Below the pieces are notes generated by a model. The model worked only from the letters and a program-made list of their open reading frames with translations. It did no database searches and had not been told where the DNA came from. Below, in pieces: positions 9,634-18,418 of a stretch of 45,374 nucleotides of DNA. The first letter of the stretch is position 1. Every line of letters begins with the position of its first letter. Origin of the DNA: Phycisphaeraceae bacterium (GTDB lineage Bacteria; Planctomycetota; Phycisphaerae; Phycisphaerales; UBA1924); assembly GCA_026126345.1 (NCBI GenBank), contig JAHCJH010000010.1, positions 1-45,374 of the forward strand. Reading direction: 5' to 3'. A program made the position numbers and the translations under genes.

Positions 9634-11276
9634 GGGGCGCCCTCCGGGGCCGGTTGTGGCTGCGGTTGTCGCTGCAGCCGCTGGATCAGGGCCTTTGCCT
9701 TCTCGGCCAGGACCGACTGCATGGCGGCGGCGTCGGTGGCGCTGACCTTGCCCACGGCGGCGTCGGTTGCTTCGGCGGCTTCCCGCGTCAGGCGCAGCGC
9801 TTCGTTCTGAAGGCCGCGGAGCATCTTGAGTTCGGCGATGTCGGGGATGAGTTTGTTCTGCTGCTGCTGGCCGCCGTTGGGGTTCTGGCCGTCGCCGGCC
9901 TGCTCGTTCTGGCGGAACGGCTCGTCCTGCTTCTCCGATTCCTCCATGGCGTCGAGCAGTTCCTGAAGGATGCGCACGGCGGCGGATTGTCGGGACACGA
10001 CCAGGGCGGTCGCGCTGGCCTCGCGCAGGCTGGTCGCGGCGTCCGCCGCCGCGCGGTCGAGCCGTTCGTGCGCAAAACTGAACAGGTCCGATTCGCGCAG
10101 GTCTTCGGTGTCGTCGAGCAGTTTGCGCGCTGTCAATCGCACCTGCTCCTGCCGCTCGCCCACCTCGGCCAGGCGGGCCCGGGTCCGGCGGTCGACGGTC
10201 TGGCCGACGAGGTCCTGCGTGATGCGCCGGATCTCGGTCTGCTCCACCAGCAGCTCGCGGTAGGCCTTCTTGAGTTCGGCCCGCTGTCGCTGCTGCTCGC
10301 GCTGCTGGGCTTGGCGGCGTGCGTTCTCGGCCTCCTGCTTGGCCAGGGTCAACTGCTTCAGGGCGATCTGCTCCTGCCGGTCGGCTTCTTCGGCGTCGAT
10401 CGGCTCCTGTCGGAGCGCCACGATCGCCTTGGCCTGGGCGCCCTGGGCGCTGTCGATGAGATCGGCGGCCGCCTTGGCCTCACGCCCCGCGGCCCGGGCC
10501 TGGTCCAGCGCCGCCAGCGTCGCCGTGTGCAGGCGGACCATGGGCTGGTCGAGCCCCGCCAGGACCCCGGATGCCCGGGCGTCGGTCAGGGCGCGGATCT
10601 GCTCGGTCTGGCGGGCGATGAGCTGGTCCAGCGTCTGGATCAGGCTGGCCAGCTCTCGCTTGAGCACTTCGTCGCGGTTGCGGGCGGCGTCCTTCAACTC
10701 GTCGAGCATGTTCTGCATCGCCTGTTCGGCGCGCTGCTGCTGCTGACCGGCGGACCGCTGCTGGTTGCGGCGCATCTGCTGCGCTGCCTGCTGCATCTGC
10801 TCGGCAACGCTGGAGCGCTGGCCCCGCTGCGCCGCCTGCTGAAGGGCCTGGGCCGTTGACGGGTCGCTCTGCTGCATCTGCTGCGCCCGCTCGAGCATCT
10901 GGCGGATGGCCTCCTCGGCACGGCGAGCGAGCGACTCCTGCTCCTGGGCCATGCGGTCGACCTGCTGCCGCTCCTGCGGAGTCAGATCGCCCTCGGTCTT
11001 GCCGGTGGTGGCCTGCTCGGCGCGGGCCGTCTGCTCCCGCAGCGCCTGCTGATCGCGGATCAGCCGCTCCAGGGCGCGCCGGCTCGACCAGGCGTCCTGA
11101 CCCCGGTCCAACGCCCGGCCAAGCGTTCCAACGCGCCCTCGGCCTGCTCCCGCGGCCGCGGCTTTCGCGTTGGCCCCGTCGCCGCGCGCGTGCGATCGGC
11201 CTCGGCGGCCCGGCGGCGTACCTGACCAGCCGAACGTCGCGCCTGCTCGAGCAACTGGCGCGGCGTCGCGCATCAC
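9630..11276 (-). CDS. DUF4175-like coiled-coil membrane protein, 3' portion (frameshifted gene)
   Basis: This is the C-terminal two-fifths of a very large protein whose N-terminus lies at 11357-13306. From about 11110 downwards the frame is intact and encodes a long Gln/Glu/Arg/Ala-rich coiled coil (for example RIRDQQ-, QQMRRNQQR- and LAKQEAENARRQAQQRE-like segments) ending in a Gln/Pro tail. The first 50-55 residues of the open frame (11276 to about 11118) are out of register: the expected QLLEQARRSAGQVRRRAAEA lies in another frame. It therefore has no proper start of its own; the GTG at 11276 is just the first available codon. Its stop overlaps the ATG of the next gene by 4 bases. Planctomycete relatives are probably single proteins of about 1,220 residues, anchored at the N-terminus and facing the periplasm. 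Confidence 0.7.
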
Positions 11277-11410
11277 GTCGGTCAGGTCGCGGTTCGCGCA
11301 GGCCGTTGCTCATGATCGCAGTCCGGCGCACCGGACTTCGGATGAGCGGCGGGGCATTACCGTTCGACACGGCGGCCTGCCCAGGTAAGCCGCGGCGTCG
11401 CTCTCCGGTC
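11100..11410 (-). pseudogene. Indel cluster that splits the DUF4175-like gene
   Basis: Reading the minus strand, the protein-like signal jumps between frames at least four times here. After 'QRLRED' it moves to a frame reading PESDAAAYLGR, then to one reading GQAAVS, and later to MSNGLREP and LTDVMRDAA. Near 11258-11262 two bases appear missing in a GCGC run (GCCGCGCCAG where GCCGCGCGCCAG would keep the frame). Near 11116-11120 one G appears missing (TTGGCCGGG versus TTGGGCCGGG). Both flanks code cleanly for the same family. This is either a decaying gene or a local consensus error in a GC-rich stretch. Confidence 0.65.
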
Positions 11411-13306
11411 CTCGCGCAGGCGCTGCAGCTGTTCGGTCTGGCGGATGGCGGTGCGACGAACGCCCGCGAGCTCCGCCCACAACTGCTCGGCGAGCTGGTC
11501 CTCGCTGATGACGCGGATCTTCCGCACGGGCGACCGCACGGGCGCGTGCGCGGCGCCGTCGAGGTTGAACGTGTCGGCCGCAAGGGCCGTCAGCCACAAC
11601 TCGTCGCCCGGCCGCGCGCCGATCGCCGACAAGTCCAGCGTCGTCGTGGCCGAGAGCGTGCGTGAGGCGGGCCCCTGCGGCGCGGCGAGGCCAGCCGCTC
11701 GCGTATAGGTGTCCGGCGCCTCGGGCGAGGCGCCCACCGAGCCGCCCGGCGGCCGCGCGATGCGGTATTCGGCCGCGACCGACGCCAGGGCCACGTCGTC
11801 GCGTCCCTCGGCGGTGAACTCCAGCGTGGCCGTCGAGAGCACGTCGGCGTTCTCCGCCGGGCGGGTCACCGTCGCCTCCGGTGGCCGGTCTTCCGTGACG
11901 TCGAGCCGCAGCACGCTCTCGTCGGCGGCGCGGATGCCGAATTCATCGCTGGGCGCCACGACCAGCCGCACCGGCTTGGCGGCGGTCATCGTCAGGGTGA
12001 TGGTGTCGGAAGCACGCCCCCCGGGCTGAAGCGTGACGCCCGTTGCCTCCGGCCCGAGCGTCGCGAACAGCCAGTCGCGCACGGCGGGGGCGCTGGCCGG
12101 CGGCAGCGGAACCGCCTTGTTCAGCCGGATCGTCAGCGTCACCGTCGAGCCCGACAGCACGCCCGCCACCGTCGCCCGCTCGTCGTTGCCGGCGCCCAGG
12201 TCCTGCGTGCGCTCGGGCACGGCGCCCGCCGCGTAGCCCGGCGGCGTGACCACCGCCTGGGCCGAACGCACCGCCGGCGGCGCCACCAGGCGCACGCGCT
12301 TGGGCTCGGTCCGGTCGTCCGACGTCGTGAACCAGTACTCGAACTCCACGTCCCCGGGAGCCGCCCCCGACTCGGCGCGCGAGGCGGCCAGCGCCGCCGG
12401 CTCGATCAGGCTCTCGTACAGCAGGGCGGGCACGCTCCGGGCCTCGCCGCGCTCGTCCGCGATGGTGATCGCTTCGGTGCGGTCCTGGCGCGTCAGCAGC
12501 ATGCGACGCACCGGGCCGGGCTGGCCGTTCTCGATCAGCCTGTACCGGGCCTCGACCTGGTCGTCGCCGGCGGTCGAGCCGTCGAAGCGGATGACGCCCG
12601 CCCGCAGCGCCAGCGCCGTGCCCAGCGCGTGGTACCGCACGTTGGTCGCGTCCTCCACGTCGGCACGCTTGGGCCACTCCATTCCCGCCCACGGAGCCAG
12701 GATGCGCACGGCGCCGATCCAGGTCAGTCGGGGCTGCGCCGCCAGCAGGCCCAGCACCGCGATCATCGCCGCCGCCGCCACCGCAACGCTCCGACCCGCG
12801 GGGCGATACTGCACGAACCGGAACATCCCCACGCCGGCGAGCCGGCGGGCGGCCTCGCTCTGCACGGGCGCGGCCAGCGCGGCGGCGGTCGGCGCATCGG
12901 GCCCGGCGTGGCCCGTTCCGTGCAGCGCCAGCCCGACGCCCGACGCGGCAACGTCGGTCAGGCCGACGCTCCGCCCCGGGACGCTGCGCTCGACGCGGAG
13001 CGCCAGTTCCTCCAGCGGCGGGCTGAACCGCAGCGCCGGCAGGACGCGCCGGCGGAGGACCTCCAGTGCCAGCGAGCAGCCGAACAGCAGCGCGATCCCG
13101 CGCATCCACCCCGGCGAACGAATGAAAAAGTCAACCAGCCCGGCTCCGACGGCCAGCGCGACCAGCCCGGCGAAGATCCAGCCGAGGCGTTGCACGATGA
13201 GCAGCACCTGCGCCAGCGTGCGCAACCGGGCGAGGCGCGCCAAGGCCACCTTCATCTGGGGCGCGGCGTCCTCGGAGGTCGGCGTGGTTGATCGAGTGGT
13301 CTGCAT
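11357..13306 (-). CDS. DUF4175-like membrane protein, 5' portion (frameshifted gene)
   Basis: The frame from ATG 13306 encodes 649 residues before a premature stop. A short polar N-terminus leads into two hydrophobic segments (about residues 35-57 and 65-80), the region LRFSPPLEELALRVER, and a third membrane segment near residue 170. An extended extracytoplasmic part with repeated beta domains follows (EYWFTTSDDRTEPKRVRLVA; TVTRPAENADVLSTATLEF). It ends in EDQLAEQLWAELAGVRRTAI, where the coiled coil begins, and then runs out of frame. The ribosome binding site AGGAG lies 12 bases before the ATG, a little far. The order TM-TM-beta-coiled coil matches the large DUF4175-type proteins of Bat-like operons. 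The upstream gene ends 373 bases away, so this gene may have its own promoter. Confidence 0.75.
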   Translation of the reverse strand: MQTTRSTTPTSEDAAPQMKVALARLARLRTLAQVLLIVQRLGWIFAGLVALAVGAGLVDFFIRSPGWMRGIALLFGCSLALEVLRRRVLPALRFSPPLEELALRVERSVPGRSVGLTDVAASGVGLALHGTGHAGPDAPTAAALAAPVQSEAARRLAGVGMFRFVQYRPAGRSVAVAAAAMIAVLGLLAAQPRLTWIGAVRILAPWAGMEWPKRADVEDATNVRYHALGTALALRAGVIRFDGSTAGDDQVEARYRLIENGQPGPVRRMLLTRQDRTEAITIADERGEARSVPALLYESLIEPAALAASRAESGAAPGDVEFEYWFTTSDDRTEPKRVRLVAPPAVRSAQAVVTPPGYAAGAVPERTQDLGAGNDERATVAGVLSGSTVTLTIRLNKAVPLPPASAPAVRDWLFATLGPEATGVTLQPGGRASDTITLTMTAAKPVRLVVAPSDEFGIRAADESVLRLDVTEDRPPEATVTRPAENADVLSTATLEFTAEGRDDVALASVAAEYRIARPPGGSVGASPEAPDTYTRAAGLAAPQGPASRTLSATTTLDLSAIGARPGDELWLTALAADTFNLDGAAHAPVRSPVRKIRVISEDQLAEQLWAELAGVRRTAIRQTEQLQRLREDRRATPRLTWAGRRVER

Positions 13307-13679
13307 GGCCGGCGAGAACTCCTGACACGGAAGGTATCGGCCAGAGATGCGCTGCCGGGTCGGACACCCGTTCACGGTGACCAACGCCGCTCAACGCCCG
13401 AGAATGCCCCGGAATGGGGCAGCCCGTTCGCGGCACCGGCGGCGGCCGGCTCAGGAGTGTTATACCGGCGAGTCTCCCGTCGGTACGCACCGGGGAGGCA
13501 CCCGGATCGCGTGGCCAAGGTCGGAAGCTCCCGAGTGTCACTCTGGGCAACGCCGGCGGGTCTCAGGGATTGAGGCTGCCGCAGCCGCTTCAGGTTCAAC
13601 GGACCGTCCGGTTCGTCAGGGCCGCGGGGTGGAAGCGGGCGTTCGGGAATCACGCCCGCCGCGCGCCGAAGCGTGCGGC
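13307..13679. other. 373-bp gene-free gap inside the operon
   Basis: This is the only gene-free stretch over 300 bases. It contains a GC hairpin just after the upstream stop (13635-13659), a small hairpin TGCCCC-ATTCC-GGGGCA on the minus strand, and a minus-strand TATAAC (13464-13459) that could serve as a -10 box, though no good -35 is 16-18 bases upstream. No convincing coding signal was seen on either strand. It probably separates the operon into an upstream three-gene and a downstream four-gene unit. Confidence 0.45.
13635..13659 (-). terminator. Terminator-like hairpin after the VWA/GATase gene
   Basis: A perfect 8-bp stem (GCGGGCGT / ACGCCCGC) with a 9-base loop starts 20 bases after the stop of the gene at 13680-16136. 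No T tract follows on the minus strand, so it may only stabilise the mRNA end or attenuate read-through. Confidence 0.4.
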
Positions 13680-16136
13680 TTACGCCAACCGGATGAGCCG
13701 GCGGCCGGCCCACTCGAACCCGGCCAGCAGCACCAGCAGGATAAGCGCCAGGGGGGCGTCCCACAAGGTCTGTTCGTCGGGAACCCCCGCGAGGCGTACT
13801 TCCCGGCGCGGCAGGATCTGGTCCAGGCGGTCCAGATCGGCGGGCGAGAGCACGCGCCCGCCCGTTTCGCGCGCGAGCGACGCGAGCAGCGCGTGGTCCG
13901 CTTCGGGCCGCGCCAGTTCATCGTCGGGCAGCCAGATCTCCGCGTCGGTCGAGACGCGATCACCCGACAGCAGCGCGTCGGATACCGTGGCCCGGTACAG
14001 CCCGGTCTGCGACGGCACCCAGGTGCCGCTGAACACCCTGCGTCCCTCGGCGGCGCCGGCGTCACCCGCGGGGCGGAGCACCAGTTCCACGGCGTCGCCG
14101 GGCGTGGGGGTGTCAGGCCCGGTTGGGCGAGCGGCGCCGGCCGCCGGCAGGTCGCCGATGCGTCCGAGGCGCACGGACACGGTCGCCGGGGCGGCGTCGA
14201 GCAGGCGCTGGTCGAGCAGCTCAACGCTCACGCGGACGGGCGCGCCGACCTCGCTCCGCGCCGGCGTGACGGTCAGGATCGCCGGCTTGCCCGCGCGGCC
14301 GACCGCCTCGCGCCCCAAGAGTCGTACCAGTTGCAGCCAGAACCGCTCCGGGAGGTCTTCGCCCCGCCCGTAGCGCCAGCGCCAGATCTCATCGGTCGCG
14401 ACGTACACGATGCGGCCGCCGCCGTACCGCATGGTGGTGACCAGCGCCGACCGCGATTCGGCGCCGGAGTTGATCGGCTCGGCCTCGGCCAGCACCTCGG
14501 TGGCCGGCTTGAGCGAGGCGCGCTCGACGCGCTGCGCCCAGCGCAGGCGCGACCACCCGCTGGTGGGGTCGGATACCGCCGCCGGCCACCAGGAACCTTC
14601 CGACGGCTGTTCCAGCAGGCGCAGCACGCCCAGCCGCTCGGCGGCGGGCGTCGGCCGGACGGTGACCTCCTGATCCCACGGGCGGATGGGGGCGCCATCG
14701 GCCCCGACGGTCATCGGCAGCAGGTCGGCCAGCGCGGTGCCGCGCCACGCGGAGGGCGTGGCGCCCTCGCCGCCGATCCACAGCAGCCCGGCCCCGCCGA
14801 CGAGCACGCGGCGCTTGATCTGCTCGTGTTGCTCGGGCGTGAGCACGTCGGGCCGCAGGTCGCCGAGCACGATCACGTCGTACTGGTTCCACTGCTCGGC
14901 CGTTGCCGGCAGCGTGACCTGGGATTCGCTGCCCTCTGCCAGGAACCGGCGCCCCGCGGTGAGCAGCATGGCCCCGTAGTGCATCGATTTTTCGCGGGCG
15001 AACAGGTTCTTGAGGTACCGGTACTCCCAGCGCGGGTACCCGTCGAGGTACAGCACCCGCAACGGGCGGTCGACCAGGTCGATGGCGATCGACGCCGCGT
15101 TGTTCTCGGCCACGAGGTCGGGCGAATCGGGGACGATGCGCACGCGCCACTGGGCGCCGCCGGCGGTGGCGGGGGTGCCGGTGAGCGTCACTCGTCGGAC
15201 GCGGGCGTCGTCGCCGGCGGCGGTGTACGGCGCCGGGTCGAACTCGACGCGGCGTTCGTCCAGGACCTTGTCGGTCAAGGTGTCGATCAACTGCACGCGG
15301 GCGCCGGTGGCGGAGCGTGTGCTGCCGGCGCGCTGCAGCACAGCCTCGACCGGAACGACGTCGTTCACGAACGCCATGCCCGGTCCGTTGACCGAGCGGA
15401 CCGACAGATCGCTCAGCGGCTCGGCGCTGCCCAACGCCACCGGGTAAAGACCGATGCGCTCGGCCCCCAGCCGACGCAGCGTCGCACGGCCGACGGTGTC
15501 GGTGGCACGCCCGTCGGTGAAGAACACAATGCCCGAGACCGGACGCGCCGCGGCCCGCGCCAACGCCGACTCGATGGCCCCGGCCAGGTCGCTCCGCCGT
15601 CCGTCGGGCGCGTTGAGCGTCGGTGTGGCGGCCGCGTCGGGCTGCGAAGCCGCCGGCCCGGGCTTGAGTTCGTAGGCTCCGGAGTCGAAGCCGAGCCACA
15701 GCGACACCCGGCCCCGCTGGGCGGCGCCCAGGCCGGTCTGATGCTCACGCAGGATCTGCGCCAGTTGCTGATCGCGCGAGATCGGCGGCGCGTTCACGCC
15801 GGACCCGGGCACATCGGCGATGCGCATCGAGCCCGACCGGTCGGCCAGCAGGATCAGCCAGTCGCGTTCGACTGTTTCGTTGGAGCGAATCAGGCGCGGG
15901 CCCGCGGCCAGCACGGCCAGCAGCATGATGAGCCCGGCGCGGGCGCCGCCCAGCGCGCCGCGCCACCACCGGGGCCCCTCAATCCGCCGGTAGCACCACG
16001 TCCCGACGAACACCGCCAGCGACGCGATCAGCGCCCACTGCCACGGCGTCAGTTCGTAGGTGAACCCGAAACGCACGCCCTCGTCGCCGGGGCGGAGCGT
16101 GCGCAGACCCAGGAGCCAGTCGATCGCTTCACGCAC
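13680..16136 (-). CDS. VWA and glutamine-amidotransferase-like membrane protein
   Basis: The 818-residue protein has two N-terminal membrane helices (about residues 33-49 and 62-80) and a von Willebrand A domain with an intact metal site (DRSGSM, Asp99-Ser101-Ser103; later FFTDGRATDT). A beta-sandwich follows, then a class-I glutamine-amidotransferase-like fold (VLYLDGYPRWEYRYLKNL; VIVLGDLRPDVLT; LWIGGEGATPSAW) without an obvious catalytic Cys. A further beta domain and a C-terminal helix (LALILLVLLAGFEWAGRRL) complete it. GTG at 16136 overlaps the previous stop by 8 bases, which predicts translational coupling. It likely binds a protein ligand at the outer face of the membrane; the ligand is unknown. 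Confidence 0.85.
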   Translation of the reverse strand: MREAIDWLLGLRTLRPGDEGVRFGFTYELTPWQWALIASLAVFVGTWCYRRIEGPRWWRGALGGARAGLIMLLAVLAAGPRLIRSNETVERDWLILLADRSGSMRIADVPGSGVNAPPISRDQQLAQILREHQTGLGAAQRGRVSLWLGFDSGAYELKPGPAASQPDAAATPTLNAPDGRRSDLAGAIESALARAAARPVSGIVFFTDGRATDTVGRATLRRLGAERIGLYPVALGSAEPLSDLSVRSVNGPGMAFVNDVVPVEAVLQRAGSTRSATGARVQLIDTLTDKVLDERRVEFDPAPYTAAGDDARVRRVTLTGTPATAGGAQWRVRIVPDSPDLVAENNAASIAIDLVDRPLRVLYLDGYPRWEYRYLKNLFAREKSMHYGAMLLTAGRRFLAEGSESQVTLPATAEQWNQYDVIVLGDLRPDVLTPEQHEQIKRRVLVGGAGLLWIGGEGATPSAWRGTALADLLPMTVGADGAPIRPWDQEVTVRPTPAAERLGVLRLLEQPSEGSWWPAAVSDPTSGWSRLRWAQRVERASLKPATEVLAEAEPINSGAESRSALVTTMRYGGGRIVYVATDEIWRWRYGRGEDLPERFWLQLVRLLGREAVGRAGKPAILTVTPARSEVGAPVRVSVELLDQRLLDAAPATVSVRLGRIGDLPAAGAARPTGPDTPTPGDAVELVLRPAGDAGAAEGRRVFSGTWVPSQTGLYRATVSDALLSGDRVSTDAEIWLPDDELARPEADHALLASLARETGGRVLSPADLDRLDQILPRREVRLAGVPDEQTLWDAPLALILLVLLAGFEWAGRRLIRLA

Positions 16137-18411
16137 GCGACGCTCCTGTCTGGGCCGTTTCCCCGCGGGCGTGGCTGCTCCAGCGGGCGATCGCCGTCTC
16201 CACCAGAGCGATCAGCGCGGCCAGCGCCAGCAGCGCCGGCCCCGACGGCGCGCCCGACTGGCTCGCCTGCAGCGCCAGGGCCAGGGCCCCGCCGGAAGCG
16301 GACGCGGCCGATTCATCCAGCCACACGATGCCCGCCGGTCCGCCCTCGATGCACGCACCGAGCCACGCGCCGATCGCCGCGCGGTCCTGGGCATCGACGC
16401 GCGCGGCGGCGGCGTCCGGGTTGGTCGCGATCAGTCCGCGCGGCCCGCCGCTGGCGTCGGCGGCGACAAAGGCCCCGGCCCGTCGCACGGGTTCGCGGGT
16501 GGTGCCGGCGTCGCTGACGGCGAGCGTGGGCGAATCGGTGCCGGCCGCGGGGCGCAACTCGGAGGTCTGGGCCGGGACGCGCAGCGGCGTTCCCGCCCGT
16601 GCCCAGAGCGCCGGCCGTGCCTTGCCGACGCCTTGTCGCACCAGTTCCTGCACCAGCGGCACCATCAGCGGCTTGGCCGGAAGGTCGGTCCACTCCGGCT
16701 CGAGCGCGACCGCGACGAACACCACCACGCCGCGGGTCGCCGCTTCGCCGTCAACGGGAGCGCCGCCTGGACCGGCGGCGGGACGGGTGGCGCGGAGCCG
16801 CCCGGAGAAAGCCAGCGGCGTTCCTTCTTCCAGTGCCAGCAGTGGTCGGCCCGAGTCGGATTCGGCACGGACCGGCAGCAGCCGCAGCACCGACACGGGG
16901 CGGGTGAGCTCGGACAGCTCGCCCCGCACGGCCGAGAGCAGGTCGTCCTCGGCCGGCGTGCCGGCGGGCAGCCCTCCGGCGATACGGGGGCGGCCAGTGT
17001 CGGGCCAGGTGAGCGCCTCACGGGCGAACGTCCACTCCAACCCGAGACCGGTCGTCATGGCGTCGGTCCAACCCTGCACGGTGGACTCCGCGGCGGGGAA
17101 CACGATGACCAGCCCGCCGGAACGCGCGAACGCTCCCACCCGGCGCCAGCCCTCCTCGCCGACGCGATGCGGCGAGGTGATCACCACTCCGTCCAGGCCC
17201 GCGAGCCGAGCGGCGTCGAGCGCGGCCGGGTCCAAGTCCATGAGCTCGATCGAGCCCGATTCGCTCGGCCGCAGCGCCAGGCCGACCCACTGCGCCGGCC
17301 GGAGCGACTCGGCCCCGGCGCTGGGCCGCCAGGAGCCTTCGGACACGACGCCCAGGCGCAGCGTCTCGCGGGTCTCGATGGGAAGCCGCCATTGGTCGTC
17401 GCGCACCAACGCGTCGGCGTCGATCTGCCCCACGAGCATCGCGCCGCTGCCCGACGCCAGGCTTGACGCCGATCCGCTCAGGTCCAGCGCCACGGTCGCT
17501 GCGGCGGTGCGTTCCCCGGGCCCGAATCGCGCGACCCCCTGGCCGGTTGCCAGTGAGCGCCCGTCGGCGGTGACGAGGCTCAGCCTGACCGTGGTGGTTC
17601 GGGGGCGGTCCACGCCTGCGCCGCTGCGCTCCAGTTGTGCGGTCGCGGTCTGGGCCTGGCCGTCTTCCCGGGGCAGCACAACCTGACGCAGCGCCGCAAG
17701 CCGGGCGATGCTCACGTTGTCGGCCGGGGCCGCGCCGGGCTCGGACGCCACCAGCCGCACGCCCGAGGGCAGGCGTGCCAGGCCGCTCTGCACGTCGGCA
17801 CTGCCCGTGCGGAAATCGCTCAGCAGCACGACCAGCCGCTCGCCGGGCGAGTCGGGGTTCGACAGCGCCGCGCCCAGGCGGCTCATGGCTCCGGCGAAAT
17901 CGGCCCCGCTGTCGGCCGGAGTGGCGCCCTCGATCAGCGAGCGCACCGCGGTCCGATTGGTGCTGGCGGGCACCACGGTGGCGTCGGCCGGAGCGGCCAG
18001 CAGCACCAGGCCCACGCGGTCGGCCTCGCCCATGGTGTCGAGGATCCTGCGGGCCGCGTCCTGGTGGCGGGCGAGGCTGGACCGGCCGTCCGGGCCCGTC
18101 AGGGCCGAGGCGATCGAGTTGTCGAGCACCAGGTAGAAGGTCCGCCCGGCGGCAGCCGTTGCCGCGCCGGCGCCGACCAGCGGGCGGCCCACCGCGACGG
18201 CGATGAGGGCCACCAGCAGGCAGCGGGCGGCCAGCAGCAGCCACTTCTCGATCAGCCGTCGGCGACGCGTGCGGCGCAGCGCCTCCTGCAGGAACCGCAT
18301 CGCCGCCCACTCCACCGGCCTGCGCCGGCGGCGCATCAGCAGGTGGATGATGATCGGCACCAGCACGCAGGCGGCGCCCGACGCGAACACGATGGGGTGC
18401 AGGAAGTTCAC
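16129..18411 (-). CDS. BatA-like VWA membrane protein with degenerate metal site
   Basis: The 760-residue protein starts with the hallmark BatA N-terminus: a membrane helix (residues 8-26), RRRRRPVEWAAMRFLQEALR, and a second helix near 58-75. A VWA-like domain follows in which the DxSxS motif reads DNSIAS (Asp97, Ser99, Ala101), so the third metal ligand is lost; LLSDFRTGS keeps the later aspartate. Several beta and Rossmann-like regions fill the middle (GVVITSPHRVGEEGWRRVGA), and a C-terminal helix near residues 720-740 gives a third anchor. BatA proteins act with MoxR ATPases in envelope stress or maturation systems of uncertain mechanism. It sits between the DUF58 and VWA/GATase genes with a 7-base gap and an 8-base overlap. 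Confidence 0.85.
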   Translation of the reverse strand: MNFLHPIVFASGAACVLVPIIIHLLMRRRRRPVEWAAMRFLQEALRRTRRRRLIEKWLLLAARCLLVALIAVAVGRPLVGAGAATAAAGRTFYLVLDNSIASALTGPDGRSSLARHQDAARRILDTMGEADRVGLVLLAAPADATVVPASTNRTAVRSLIEGATPADSGADFAGAMSRLGAALSNPDSPGERLVVLLSDFRTGSADVQSGLARLPSGVRLVASEPGAAPADNVSIARLAALRQVVLPREDGQAQTATAQLERSGAGVDRPRTTTVRLSLVTADGRSLATGQGVARFGPGERTAAATVALDLSGSASSLASGSGAMLVGQIDADALVRDDQWRLPIETRETLRLGVVSEGSWRPSAGAESLRPAQWVGLALRPSESGSIELMDLDPAALDAARLAGLDGVVITSPHRVGEEGWRRVGAFARSGGLVIVFPAAESTVQGWTDAMTTGLGLEWTFAREALTWPDTGRPRIAGGLPAGTPAEDDLLSAVRGELSELTRPVSVLRLLPVRAESDSGRPLLALEEGTPLAFSGRLRATRPAAGPGGAPVDGEAATRGVVVFVAVALEPEWTDLPAKPLMVPLVQELVRQGVGKARPALWARAGTPLRVPAQTSELRPAAGTDSPTLAVSDAGTTREPVRRAGAFVAADASGGPRGLIATNPDAAAARVDAQDRAAIGAWLGACIEGGPAGIVWLDESAASASGGALALALQASQSGAPSGPALLALAALIALVETAIARWSSHARGETAQTGASRA

Positions 18412-18418
18412 GTCGGAA

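Noticed and set aside
13347..16517. A 1,056-codon plus-strand open frame
   Set aside because: It is antisense to the VWA/GATase gene, which has clear domain motifs; the frame is Arg/Ala/Gly-rich with no family signal, an effect of high GC.
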